Assembly: GCF_000972845.2 (NCBI RefSeq) | Contig: NC_040019.1 | Span: 10,545,868-10,609,867, forward strand | From: Larimichthys crocea | Taxonomy: Eukaryota; Chordata; Actinopteri; Sciaenidae | Length of the DNA stretch: 64,000 bases | Direction of reading: 5' to 3' | Shown: in pieces, positions 24,991 to 36,830 of the stretch | Position numbering within the stretch: position 1 is the stretch's first letter | How the letters are laid out: each line of letters opens with the position of its first letter | Program-made: the position numbers and the translations under genes | The notes under the pieces: generated by a model | What the model saw: only the letters and a program-made list of their open reading frames with translations | Databases searched by the model: none | What the model was told of the DNA's origin: nothing

Positions 24991-27371
24991 CACACACAGC
25001 TGACACGAACTCTTCTTTGTTATTAAAGGTGCTTCCTCTCTGTGTCATTCACAATGTTTATGTCAGATGTCAGTTCTATTTTCAGTGACTTTGGATCGCT
25101 GCCAGCTCTTTCTATATCTAAACTCATCTTCATTCTTGTAACAAGCTCAGGGCATTTCAGGTTAAGAAACAATCTGCCACTACATGCGGTTAGACAACCT
25201 CACTTCACCTTGAGAGTGATTTGGCAACGTAATAAGTTTTGTAAAAGGATGGATGTCCTCACATGCAATTTCTGTTTGGTGTGGTCTCTTTGCTCTCCTT
25301 ATTTGTTAGTTAGTTTTTAAGTGTGATGAACTTAAATAATAGTTTGTGACTTTTTTGAGAACATGTTTCTCTCTTTATAGAAGTTAAAATCATAGGTACA
25401 AAGCATTTTTCATGATGACGCACAAGGCACCAGTTGACACATGCATACAACGTCCAAAATAAGAGTTTATAATTTTAGCTGAACAAAGAGTCTATTATGG
25501 CCGATTTAGAGGCAGAAAGAAGACGCTGACTGCTGATATTTCTGTTTGTTTAAACTTTTTTACTCACAGTGAAACAACGTTAATTTTGGTTTGCGGGATG
25601 TTGGCAGTCGGGGATTGTAGAGCGGTGTGAAGAACAGATGGCCTGAGTAAAAAACCTGTTCAAAAAACACACAGCCAGTTATGACAGTGCAGCTTTTCTT
25701 AATTGTGAAATTCAGCGTTTCTTATTTTGTCACACACTGTGACAGATCATTGTCGTGGTAAGACAATACATATTTGTTTTAAGCTTTTGTTTGTATATTT
25801 CCTGTATATTCAATACAATACGGTAATCATACGGAGGACAAGCCAAAGACACCATACTTGTTTAGCAATCAGTGAACACAAGAGAAAAAGAGAGAGCCCC
25901 ATTCCCAGCCATAGCACACACATGGGAGTCTGTTCCCACTAGTGTCTTAAAATAGTCAACGAGGGCTTTTCAATTATACAGGCCACGCTGTAAGAAGGGG
26001 CCCAATCATAAAACCAGAGTGTTTACCTCCTCTCTAAATCTTACTCTGCTTTGATTAAGGGGGCAGAAGGCGGCTGGGAAGCTGGGATATAAAGGACAAG
26101 GCCAGGGGGGAGATACTGTACAAAAACTGTAGGAAACACAATGAGAGCTGTAATTGTCAACCATCTGTGACCTGAGGCCAGCAGAGCATCCACCATAATG
26201 TTAGTCAGTCCTGTAACACTAGAAGTACAGAGAGAGAGAACATGAGTGGGGTCATTAAAGAGACAAAGTTAGGTCAAGGTGTGTGAAGCTGAAGTTCAAC
26301 TCAGTCTATGTTAAAGGGGCCGTCCTCCATTTTACTCGGGGTGGAAACTTCTTCTGTGATAAAGAATCGCATTGGCTGAAATGCAATCTTGGAACCCAGG
26401 GGTTATCGTATTACAACCTTTTTTTTTTGCCTATTAAAACCTTGATCTGTATTCATATGCAAATATTAGACATTCGCCAAAATCTTATCTTTCTCACAAT
26501 TCACATGTATCAAGTTCCTAATAAGACTGCAGAGGAAGTCTTGGCTCGGCTATACCAGGAGCCCCAAGACATTGGCTATTTCCCCTGGACACTAAATTAT
26601 TAGATGGTAGCTGAGATTGAGGAGGGTTTAACAAAATAATCACGATATCTTGGTTAAATTTCTTGAAAGTCTTAAATGTTTCATTACAAATCATTGTAAT
26701 GCTTATTTGCTTTCTTGTCGAACGCAATGGGAACACTGACTCTGATGCCTGTGTGTTAAGTATAGAGTTGCAAAGTGTGAGGAGCCCCATTCATTTTTCC
26801 AATGGACGATATTACATGACTCACCGTTGGAGCAGTTCTACAGTTTTGGATGAACGTGAAAAATCCAGCGGCTGAATCATCATCATGAATCATAGAAATT
26901 ATCTGTGTCTTTAACAAAAAGAAGTCAAAGATACAGACCTGTACAGACAAACCTTGTCGGGGAAGTTAACTGTAACTCACAAGGTGGATTTGAACAAGAA
27001 ACATCCAGTCACAGTGCGTGAAATTCTGTTTTGTGCATTGTTAATGGTGGATGAAAGTTAGAGATTACAGGGAAAAGAGAAAGGAAGGAAAGTATTTTCA
27101 TAGCCTCTAACTTAAATCAATTCACCTGTGGGTACTGGGTCAATTTTGGATAAATTCATAGCACCACATTTTATTACAAAATCCAACAGGTGTTTTGAAT
27201 TTGCTACCACAAGACTCAAGGATTTTGTAATATTTCAAATCATCCATGCCAAAATGATGGATAAAACCTGATGCTGCGTTCTTACTGCAGCAGACCCACG
27301 CATGTGCTGGAATCGAACACTGCTTTGTCTTTCCCTTTCCTTATCTTTCCTCCCTCTGTAACTATATAAAT

Positions 27372-27528
27372 CAGTGTTTTTCAATCCTGGTCCTTGGGGA
27401 ACACTGCCCTGCATGTTTTAGATGTTTCCTCCTCCAGCACACCTGATTCAAATGATCAGCTCGTCATCAAGCTCTGCAGTGGCCTGATAACGAGCCACAT
27501 TTAATTAGGACCAGGTTTGAAAACACTG
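27372..27528. mobile_element. hAT-type non-autonomous element (MITE)
   Basis: Inverted ends CAGTGTTTTTCAATCCTGG and, reverse-complemented from the right, CAGTGTTTTCAAACCTGG. It is flanked by 8-base direct repeats ATATAAAT (27364-27371) and ATCTAAAT (27529-27536), one mismatch; 8 bases is the hAT signature. Total 157 bases, no coding capacity. Confidence 0.85.
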
Positions 27529-27714
27529 ATCTAAATAAGCAGAAATGCCCAAAGTATCCCTGATCTCTCAGAAATAAAGTTGGAAAAATGTGGATGTGAG
27601 GATATTGTATTATATAAAGAAAACTTTGAAATAAATTAAAAACCAATACACAAGTAACTCTAAAACTCATGCATTTCATTATTGAAGAAATAAATGACAA
27701 CCTTGAAATCTGAA

Positions 27715-27870
27715 AAGAATCAAGCTAGCTGTTTCACCCTACTTCCAGTCTGTATGCTAAGCTAAGCTAAAATAAAGATAAACTAAGCTTAGCTAAGCTA
27801 AGCTGAACTGTTGTTCCTGCTCCATAAGCATAGAAATGGGTGTGGTATTAATCTTCTCATGTGCTGTGTG
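27715..27870 (+). mobile_element. Palindromic MITE fragment (one half)
   Basis: Contains CTAGCTGTTTCACCCTACTT, a run of GCTAAGCTAAGCTAA and ATTAATCTTCTCATGTGCTG, matching the right half of the family. Runs of AAGCTTAGCTAAGC make a strong local palindrome. Confidence 0.5.
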
Positions 27871-30800
27871 TCATTCTCTTTAACGTTTAACAGAAATAAA
27901 CATTAAAAAGGTTTGTATCTGCTCACTGTCATCATGGAAAATGTGAAAATGCTTTTGTTACGTTCTGTGTGTGTCTTAATAGAAACAACGGCTGCATACA
28001 AGGGTGTGGAGGTTATAGAAAAGCATTTACACCTGTGTTCCCGGGTTTCATTGTTCATTGCTGCTTTAAGGAACCAGTTGGACTTGTTTGGACAAATAAA
28101 TCGCAACGAGTTTTTATCTGCACATCTTCAAAAATAAATAAATAAATTAAAAAATCGTATTCATTGCTTCTTTCCTTTTGTCTGTTGGTCCATGTCCCCA
28201 ACCTAAAAGGGGTCTTGATACTCTAGTTTTGCTCACTTGTAGAAAAGTAATGTAACAAATACATCTGGTGATAGAAGTTATTGTGTTTAGAGCAGAAATT
28301 AACAACAAAGTAAAAATTTCAGTCACAGTCACCTCTGAGGTCAGTGTCCATGTAAAAATAACTTTATTAAACAAGTCCTTGTTTTTAAATGTAGGACTTG
28401 TGCATAAATCATTGATGCTCATTTAAGGGTAAATTTGATTTTTTTGTTGATCTTTAATTCAGCAGGTCAACCTCAGCATAAACACCCCCGTCTGATCTTT
28501 TTCTGCTGGCTGGATGCTCAGGGGATTATGTTTTTAACGAGCTTCTCCTCATAGGAGGTAGATCATCCCTAATTAATATTTCAACGCATATATTAACATT
28601 ATCCAAATTGATTAAGTGTCTTTGCATCCTTAAATGTTGTTTATCAAAGGAAAGGTCACTTGATGTATTTGGCTGTCCAACAGGGGTATCTTCCTGAGGA
28701 CTCCATAGGAAGACATGGTGTAATATTGATCAATGGTTTAGCTGAGCTTAGGTTTATCATCACTAATGATTCATAAGTAAATGTTTACACATCCCTTCAG
28801 GGAAGCAATAAAGAAAACACCAATGTGTGTTAAACAAATAAGAGAAAATGGATTTCAATAAATAAAAAAAAACATAAAGAAATCAGCGAAGATATAAATC
28901 ATCACAACTACTACATGCAAATCAAAGATCACATCAGTGAAAAAACATAAAAATTTATGTTCAGAGCTGGATGACTCATAGTTCACACTCTGCAAAAATG
29001 TCTCACCCCTGCAGCTGTGTTAATCCGCTGCTGTGCTTGTGTCTGTGTCGTCTTCTATTAGGTTTTAGGGTTTTAGGCAGTGCAGTAAAACGTTCTCAAA
29101 GTTCTATAGAGCATCTTCTGCCTCAAATCTGCAACGAACAAAAGTTTTCTTTCAAAAGGTCACAAAAACAAATGAAGCTCACATATTAGTGTGGGAATTG
29201 CTGTTATATATATATTGATTTCCTTTTTTGATTATTTGTGATCATATTGTCTTTGTTTTTCTTTGTCTATCCTTTAAAAGGTAGTCACTTCATCCACTTG
29301 TGAATTAAAATTTTTGCTGTGGGACCCTCTGGAGGACTACAACTACTTTGTGAAAGCTAATGGGAATCCAGATAAAGAAGAAAATGTTAAGGAGAGCTAT
29401 GACATTACATGACAGTGATATTCCAACCCACAACAACTATTGGTCAGCCAACTATTGTAACATCACAGCAAACAGCGAACAGGCCTTTTGTCTGATTGTG
29501 AATTCTTTTTTGATGCACTGATAGGAGAAATATGCTCGTTTTGATAATGAAAATGGAACACAGCAGCTGCAGACAAATAATAAAATCAAGTCATCCTCTG
29601 GTCGTCTTTTTATTCCAAGACTGCAGAGTGATGTAAGTCCAGCCGATCTAACATTTGATTCAATTTGAGAGTAAAGCATTAAATTATTAATCCTGGCAGG
29701 GATATTGTTTTTTTAATGAACACATAGTGGTCTATGATGCCTGTCTAATGCTCCGTTTGGCACGTAGGAGAAAGTAAGGTGATGTTACAGAGTGAAACAC
29801 AAGCATTAAAGATTTTTTTCTTATTTCATAAGATGATGGAGAACAGAGGAGACATCTAAATCTTATCGGGGCGCTCCTCAAATCTCTGGATAAAAAGAAA
29901 AAGAAAGACTTTAGTAAACTTCTCTGGGAGAAATCCAACTAAAATGATTTTTTCAAGTTAATTATATTTGCATGACTGTTTTCTTGCTAATCTGAGACCT
30001 AGCAATGCTGACTTTGCCGCTTTATTCTCAGATCAAAAATGTGGCCTTGGTGCACTCTTGTCTGGAAATTCCCATCTTGAAATTTCTCAGATGTACAAGA
30101 TCAAACCAAATGAATAAGCATATTTTTCAGAATTCCCACAAGCTACTGAGGATGTGAGCAGAAACATTCATGTTTAAGATTCATCAAGCCAACATCGTCA
30201 ACTGAAGAGGCAGACACTTATGATCAGTTTTGAAAGTGCCGTCTTAAGAGCCATCAGAGCACTGACACAGACTGCACCATCTGTGAAGGTTGCGTCATCT
30301 GACATGTGTGAATAAAGATGTTTCATGTATTTTGATATCTAGCCATGACTCTTTTAAGTTTTCTAATCACCTTCTGTTCCCTGCAGTGTATTGGAAATAC
30401 ACCACTCAGCGTAAACAACTTTTATATCTGGTAAAATGTGCTATTTTGCTGTGCAATGCCTGCAGTCCATGAAGAATAAAGATTGACTATGCTATACATC
30501 CATTCGTGTAACCTTGTGTACATTCATGTAACTTTGTATAGGCAAGTAGAAGGTGGGAAAATACAGAACCATACAAAACAGTGTTTGTGGATCACAAATA
30601 AAGATATCACACTATTTAATGGCGTCCTAGGTTAGCCCATTCTGACACATATTTCTTGTAAGCCCATAAAGGCTGAAATTTATTTCTTTGCGTCACAACC
30701 AAATCTCCATTTTAAAACAGAGGCGAGATCTGAAGTCATCGACAGATTCACAAACAACGCTTGCACAACCCAACGGAGAGAAAACTGTGTCACAATCGCA

Positions 30801-31623
30801 TTCCACATTCTGAGCGAGGTTTTAAAAAAAATCCAACCCTCCCTTGTCTCTCAAAAACATAAACAAGCCTATGGTTTGTAGCTCATTCATGAATCTACGT
30901 CTTTGGAGTTCCTGCTAGAAAGTGTAAGTCTACCAGTTCTGACTCGAAGCCAAGGGACGCCCTTTTTCTCTTTTCTCTGTCTCCGCTTTGCAACCATTCA
31001 TGCCCTGTGGAGTGTACGCTCCACCCAAACAGTATCACCATGGTGACACATACTGTATATATACCAACCTTTAAGGTGTGCGTCTGTGTGTCTTTTTTTT
31101 TTTTCTTCGTCTCTACCTAAGCAGCCTTTGAACCGTGACAACGGTTGAACAACAACGTCAGCAGATAAGGGGTTTCCCTCTTTATGGCCTCAGTCACCCA
31201 GGCAACATTCCTGAATAGACAAACATTGGCCCAGACTTGCATACCAGAGGATGTCCCAGGAAGTCCAAAAGGCTTTCCTGCCGTATTGTTATTGTTGTTG
31301 CTATAGTAGTGGCTGCCAGCCAGTGAGCGTACAGGTGAAAACAGGTAGACCTACTCTAACTACTTCTTACCTGTTAGCTCCCATGAAAACTTTAGACAGA
31401 AATAGAACACGATCCTTAGATATATACACAGACACACCTAAAAAGACGTCACAACTGCTATGACGTGCAAAACATCACAGTGGGCTTGTACTGTAGATAT
31501 AAACAGTGTATCAACATGACATCTGCATTGAACTAATAGTTTATGAGGAAAAACTACTTTGTAAGACTTAAGAGTTTTCTGAAAAGTCAATGTTCATGGT
31601 CCTTAGTGTGTATATGTGTGCAT

Positions 31624-31646
31624 GTGTGTGTGTGTGTGTGTGTGTG
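31624..31646. repeat. (TG)n microsatellite
   Basis: About 11 units; a CA-rich stretch (31,757-31,788) lies 110 bases further on, so the two could pair as a long hairpin. Confidence 0.9.
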
Positions 31647-31756
31647 AGCACATGGTTTGTCATGGTCACTAGGGAGGCGAGAGGCTTGCAGCCGTTCAGT
31701 GCAAACACAAACCAGGGCCATCTGCATGCCTGGATCCCCTCCAACAGCAACACTAG

Positions 31757-31788
31757 CACACACACACACAAACACATCCACACACACT
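31757..31788. repeat. (CA)n-rich microsatellite
   Basis: CA runs interrupted by AACACATC. Confidence 0.85.
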
Positions 31789-33519
31789 TTATATGATATC
31801 ATGAATTGGGTGTCAGCGGCTGTAGCACCTCATCTTTCGACGTAAACGTATACAGTCTGCGGCCAAGGCAGATGTTCTGCATATTGTGTTAACCTTAAGG
31901 AGTTTTTTTGGTCATAATTTCTATTCAAAACTGAACAATTAACATTGTAAATTAGATCATTACAGTTGAAATTAAGCTCCTGCTGCGTTTGTAATGGTTT
32001 TACATCACAGATTGAGTGTTAGATATGTCTTGCCTTAGGTCCTGGTTTCACTGTTGCTGGGTTATGTTGAGAAAACAAGTGAAGCATGTTGTTATGAAAC
32101 AGTGAGTGATGCTGTAGAGCAGCAGGCCAAAGTGAAAATGCCTTTTTGCCTGCCAGAGATTTGTATTGGAAACCACGAATACATGGCACAGAACCATATA
32201 GGCCTTCCTGTAGCACTACACAGATCCAATTCCACAGGAAAATGTGTGTGTTTTCATATGTGCCTGGTGCTAGGCCCAGCATGATTATGGGTTTCAAATG
32301 GTTTCATTTGGTTTCAATCGTAACTGTAACCGAGTGCCTTGTCGATTTCATAGCCAGAAATCAAAAGCGAAGATAAAGAACCTGCAACAGGTGGTTAATG
32401 AATATCTGATGAATGCACTGTCAAGTTAAAGTTTGAGAGTGAACATTGTGAAGCGCTTGGCAGCCAAACAAATCTCCAGGTGAGGGTAATTCAATTGGTC
32501 AACCCAGGGAAAAGTTGGATTTGTTTTTTCCCTGCATACCTAAAGTCAACGGAATCTTCACATGCTTTGGATTTAAAAAAAATTCAAGATGTTGTCTCGG
32601 GCTCATCTCTGAACTTGAACTTGATATCTCCTTCTTCTATCCTCTCTTTCTTTGTATTCTCTCCTCTTTAATGGAAATGTTTTGAAGAAGACATCCTTAA
32701 CTAATTAAGTCTTTGAGGTTGTCCTCTTGATCCACGTTGCTGAGCTCCACAAAACAACAGCATTGCGATCCCAGCTGTATATACTGAACAGTCAACCATC
32801 CATCAAGCTGGTCCTCTTCAGTCTGGAATACCACGACTTCCCTTTGAACCTATCATTGTGGACTGAGAAAAGAAAAACATATTTGATAGTCACAGTGTGC
32901 GACTGAATTATTTTCATAACTCAAGACAGTCTGCTGTGTCAGCCATGAAGACAGCTAATACATATGGATTATTGGTCACTAAGTGTCCAGATTGTCCTGG
33001 AGCCTCCTAAGCTGTAGCACAGGCCGTCATTTCGTGGAGAGCTTTTGCTCTCATTTAAGGCAAATGTGTGGGGGTTATTTTCACTTTCAATTTAAGTAAG
33101 TTAATGGTAAAATTAAACCCAGAAACATTTGTTGCAGAGGGAGAAGAAAAGAAAGAATTATACCGATGAGGGTTTTCCATGAAACACAATATCTGATTTG
33201 AGTCACTTTCAATGACATTTTACATAGTGTGGATCTTTCTTTGTATCTCTGAAGGGAAACAATTTGCAGTTACTAAAATTTAAACACATTTTTGGCCACT
33301 TGGGGCAACGGGAAAAGCTGGATAGCTTAATATTGACATACTGTTACCACATAAAGTTAACATGGCTAAGATATTAGCAAATCCTTGCTTAATTACACAT
33401 CCAGCAGACACGGTTAGCTTTTAACTTAAGTTGTCTTTCTGGCCACAAAGTATTTGCATAGCAAATGTAGTTCCTTAACTCTCATCTCCATCAACTCCTG
33501 GGGGAAATATCAACTCCTG

Positions 33520-33677
33520 AGGGTATCAGTGGCTCAGGAGGTGGAGCAGGTTGTTCCCCAATTAGATGATCTGTGGTTCGATCCAATCTTCCGTCAAAAT
33601 ATCCTTGGGCAAGATACTGAGCCCCAAATTGCTCCCTGTAAGTTGCTTTGAATAAAAGCGTCAGTTTAATGTAAATA
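33520..33677 (+). mobile_element. tRNA-derived SINE with L2-like tail
   Basis: A box TGGCTCAGGAGGTGGAGC, B box GGTTCGATCC at about 33,575-33,584, the acanthomorph phrase CTTGGGCAAGATACTGAGCC, and a 3' tail TTGAATAAAAGCGTCAGTTT resembling the LINE-shared tail of teleost SINEs. Some internal sequence is deleted; no target-site duplication was found. Confidence 0.75.
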
Positions 33678-33949
33678 TCTAGCTCTTAAGTTGCTTAATG
33701 CTATGTACCAGCTAGTCACTAACTTTGTCTGTCTGCTGTTTTGAGTTGAGCAGGTAGTGTGTCTATTGCTGAAATCATCTTCATGCTGCAGCTAGAAAAG
33801 TCTATATGCCACAGACTCTGTAAAATGGCATTGATTATTGTAGCTTCTGTGACAGAGCAGCAAGCAGTAAACAAAATGCTGACATGTATGCACAGGTTTT
33901 AGCATACAGTTGCATGCCCTGTAGACATACTGGGTATAATTCTCTGTGG

Positions 33950-34320
33950 TTGTCATTATGAGTAACCTGATTAACATTAGACATACATGCTTAGCCAACA
34001 TCAACATGCTATTTTCACAGTTAAACATGCTGATGTTTAGCAATGGTAATGTTTACCGTCTTTTTAGCACAAATGACAAAATAAAATTCTGATCTATGTC
34101 ATGGTGGTGCTAGATGAAAGGTCACAGTTACAGATACTTGTCTATACAAAATGGGTGTGCCAGTTCATTTAGTTTTAAGCTTTCTTCAATCAAAGTAATT
34201 CTCTACACACCATAGACGTCTGTATGCCTACGATATTTCACTACTTCATGGCTGCACATGGGAAAAGGTTAGGAGATCACCAGGTCAGTAGCTTTCAACA
34301 TAGTTGTCTGTACAAAATGT
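33950..34320 (+). repeat. R1 repeat, copy 3
   Basis: Contains AAACATGCTGATGTTTAGCA, GGTAATGTTTACCGTC, ATGGTGGTGCTAGATGAAAG and GGAGATCACCAGGTCA, degenerate but in the family order. Confidence 0.5.
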
Positions 34321-36279
34321 CAAAATGTCAACCAACATTGCCATCCACAGAAACCTGCTGCTACAAGGCTAAAATGAGTGCTTAGTGCACCTTTAACACA
34401 GAAGTAAGATCTCATCTGAACAATGACAAACTAGTATAACAAAAATAAGGCATTTAAGGTAAGATATCACATTTCATGCTTTCGCATTCAGAGCAGATTA
34501 GATTAAACTCAGCTTTGAGTTGGAGCTATCACTTCAATCTGACCTCAAACAGTCCCTGTTTTCCCGAGTGGGTATTCAGATGAGTCATCCAGAGGTTTTG
34601 CAGGTTCTTCAAGTTTTGTGTTTGGATTTTAACAGATGCACTGAATAGTTACCAGTATGTGCTGGAGATCGGAAACGACCCCTGAAAGAAACTAATCAGA
34701 TGTACAATGAAAGTCCTCACTGACGAAGGACTGGTATAACAAAGCTTCCCAATCCCGATCTAGTAGCTCCCTGGATACGAAGATGTTTTCATGTTACCAA
34801 CTATCATCTCAGAGGGCATGATACTACGAATGCTTTCACTAAATGTAGTGTTATGTAAGAGAATTAAGTTTGAGAAATGTGTTCAGTGAAAACAAGCATA
34901 TTTAACATAATACATTTTTGCTTGTTGAATTCTTTTTAGTTTGGGCCAAGGCAAGGCAAGAGAAGTCAACATTTTTCTATCAGTTATATAGTTGGTAAGT
35001 TATGTTATCATTCTTTCATGACTTTATGTAAAAATGGTAATATTTCCACATTAATTTGATCATCTTTTTCGTTTTACACACACTCATTATTGCTTAGTTA
35101 AGACTCTCAGTTGTGAAGCAACAGATTTCCACTTGCTGTACCTGAGGATCCGTCTTTCTTTCCTAGATTTTAGAGATTTCTGTTATAGCTTCTTTCCCTG
35201 TTTCTCTCTCTACCAGAATCTCTACTTACCTTGCCTCCGTTGAGAGGCTGAGGTTAAGGTATGGACATTTATCATTTCTAGTTAAATGCCTGATAGATTT
35301 AATGAACACCTGGTTAGGCTGCTAGCAATCTTAAGGTGATTGTGGACAATTCACTCATCTCTCCCAAGATCTATTAAAGAAATATTACACCTCAATCTCC
35401 TGCTCTCATATAGTTTTTCTTCTTCTTTCTGTCAAAACTAATCATGAATGTGTGCCAGATGCCTTATGTTATGTGTACATATGGGACACTACTCAGCTAT
35501 GTGACACTGTTTTAGTGTCTTGTGGTGCCATCTAGTGACAATATTTCTGTATACAGTTTGGTCATGCCATGTTACAAGGAAAGTTTAATGCATCATGAAA
35601 CAAATGTCAGACTTTGAATCTGACAGATTTCAGTTTCACCTCATAAAGAAAAGTGGGTCAAAGTCATAAAAACGCAGGCATCTTACACGTGTGGTATACG
35701 GAGCCAACAAAATCTATGAGGCTACGTCCAGGTGGGGATCGTCAGGATTATTCCTGGGAATTGTAACAATAAAACTGGTAAAGTGATACCATATGGATCA
35801 AAGAATAACTGCATGAGATTTTCACTCGTGAAACCAGAATGTCTGAAACCACTGTTGGGTGGGAGAGGAAAGAACTGATTTGAAGAGGTATTGCGTAAGG
35901 TAAGGGTTGCTTTGTGAGGTATCACCCCACCAGGGTAATTAACTTAGTCACTGGGGTCACTCCCTAAAAACGATTATATAGAGAAAGAAATGTATTAAAC
36001 CAACTAACTGTATCCTGTATGACTCACAGAAAATAAATTAAGAAATACTTGGCTATAGCGTGACTATAGCTCAAAATAACATCAAGATCTCATATCATCA
36101 GAAGTTTGATTCGGATAAGGAAGGATGCCAACACAACAAAGCCCAATGTCATTTTGTATGAATGAGCTGCTATATGCAAATATGTCCTGGTTCTTATTGG
36201 TATATTCCTATTTAGAAAATGAAAACTAATTGCTGAGAAATACTACTGTATTTTTGTAAATACTGGGTTCCTATAATAC

Positions 36280-36830
36280 TGAAATTTGGGGAATAGCATT
36301 GTTCTTACTGTAAATTAGAGTCAAAGTTTAAACATATTTGGTCGTGAATGAAGCCCAAAACCATGTTTGAATGCAACAGAGGGCTATAAATACATCAGTG
36401 ACAATTGACAATCATCCCTTGGACAATGATAATTACATACTATGTTACATTACATACAATACATGGTAAAAGCACAGAGACTATCCAGATGCTCACCTTT
36501 TCACCTCTCACTGCTGCACCCACGTTCAAATTGAAACATCTGCCAACGCCTAAGAAGTGACTAACTAACCAGTCATATCTTCTGCACGGTCTGCCAAGTG
36601 CCTGATGATTCAAAACATGGACAGTGCCCAGGCAAATTCAGCAAGAGTGAGTGTTTGTAAGACATTACTGGGATGGATGTGCCACCAAAAGAAAATAGGA
36701 AATATGTTGTTGTGATAAGGTTGAGGGGGGAAAGTGTTTATTCTTAAACACATCAATCCATATCCTAGATAAGGGAAGGTGCTATTTAATTTGGACAATC
36801 AAAACTAAGTAACTAATAACACAAAGTGAC
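36280..36830 (+). mobile_element. Decayed non-LTR retrotransposon (LINE) fragment
   Basis: Broken reading frames recall the C-terminal part of a LINE polyprotein: YNTEIWG near 36,280, VNEAQNHV near 36,345, and DITGMDVPPKENRKYVVVIRL near 36,660-36,725, comparable to the GDxGWxPxxxR...RLWxRL block of Rex/L2-type elements. Stops and frameshifts are frequent. Confidence 0.5.

Larger units (their letters stand above)
19966..27363. other. Gene-free, repeat-rich region
   Basis: Mostly degraded repeats (R1 family, palindromic MITE, the SINE-in-MITE nest). No coding exon was seen in the remaining AT-rich sequence. Confidence 0.6.
27871..33519. other. Gene-free region
   Basis: AT-rich sequence with an (AAAT)n run near 28,130-28,150, a candidate conserved block at 28,480-28,690 and TG/CA repeats at 31.6-31.8 kb. 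No supported gene. Confidence 0.6.

Noticed and set aside
31016..31045. TCACCATGGTGA palindrome as a regulatory X-box
   Set aside because: A 12-base palindrome resembling an RFX half-site pair, but isolated and without a gene nearby; not enough to call.
33490..33519. Repeat of ATCAACTCCTG as the SINE's target-site duplication
   Set aside because: Both copies (33490-33500 and 33509-33519) lie on the same side of the SINE, so they are a small local duplication.
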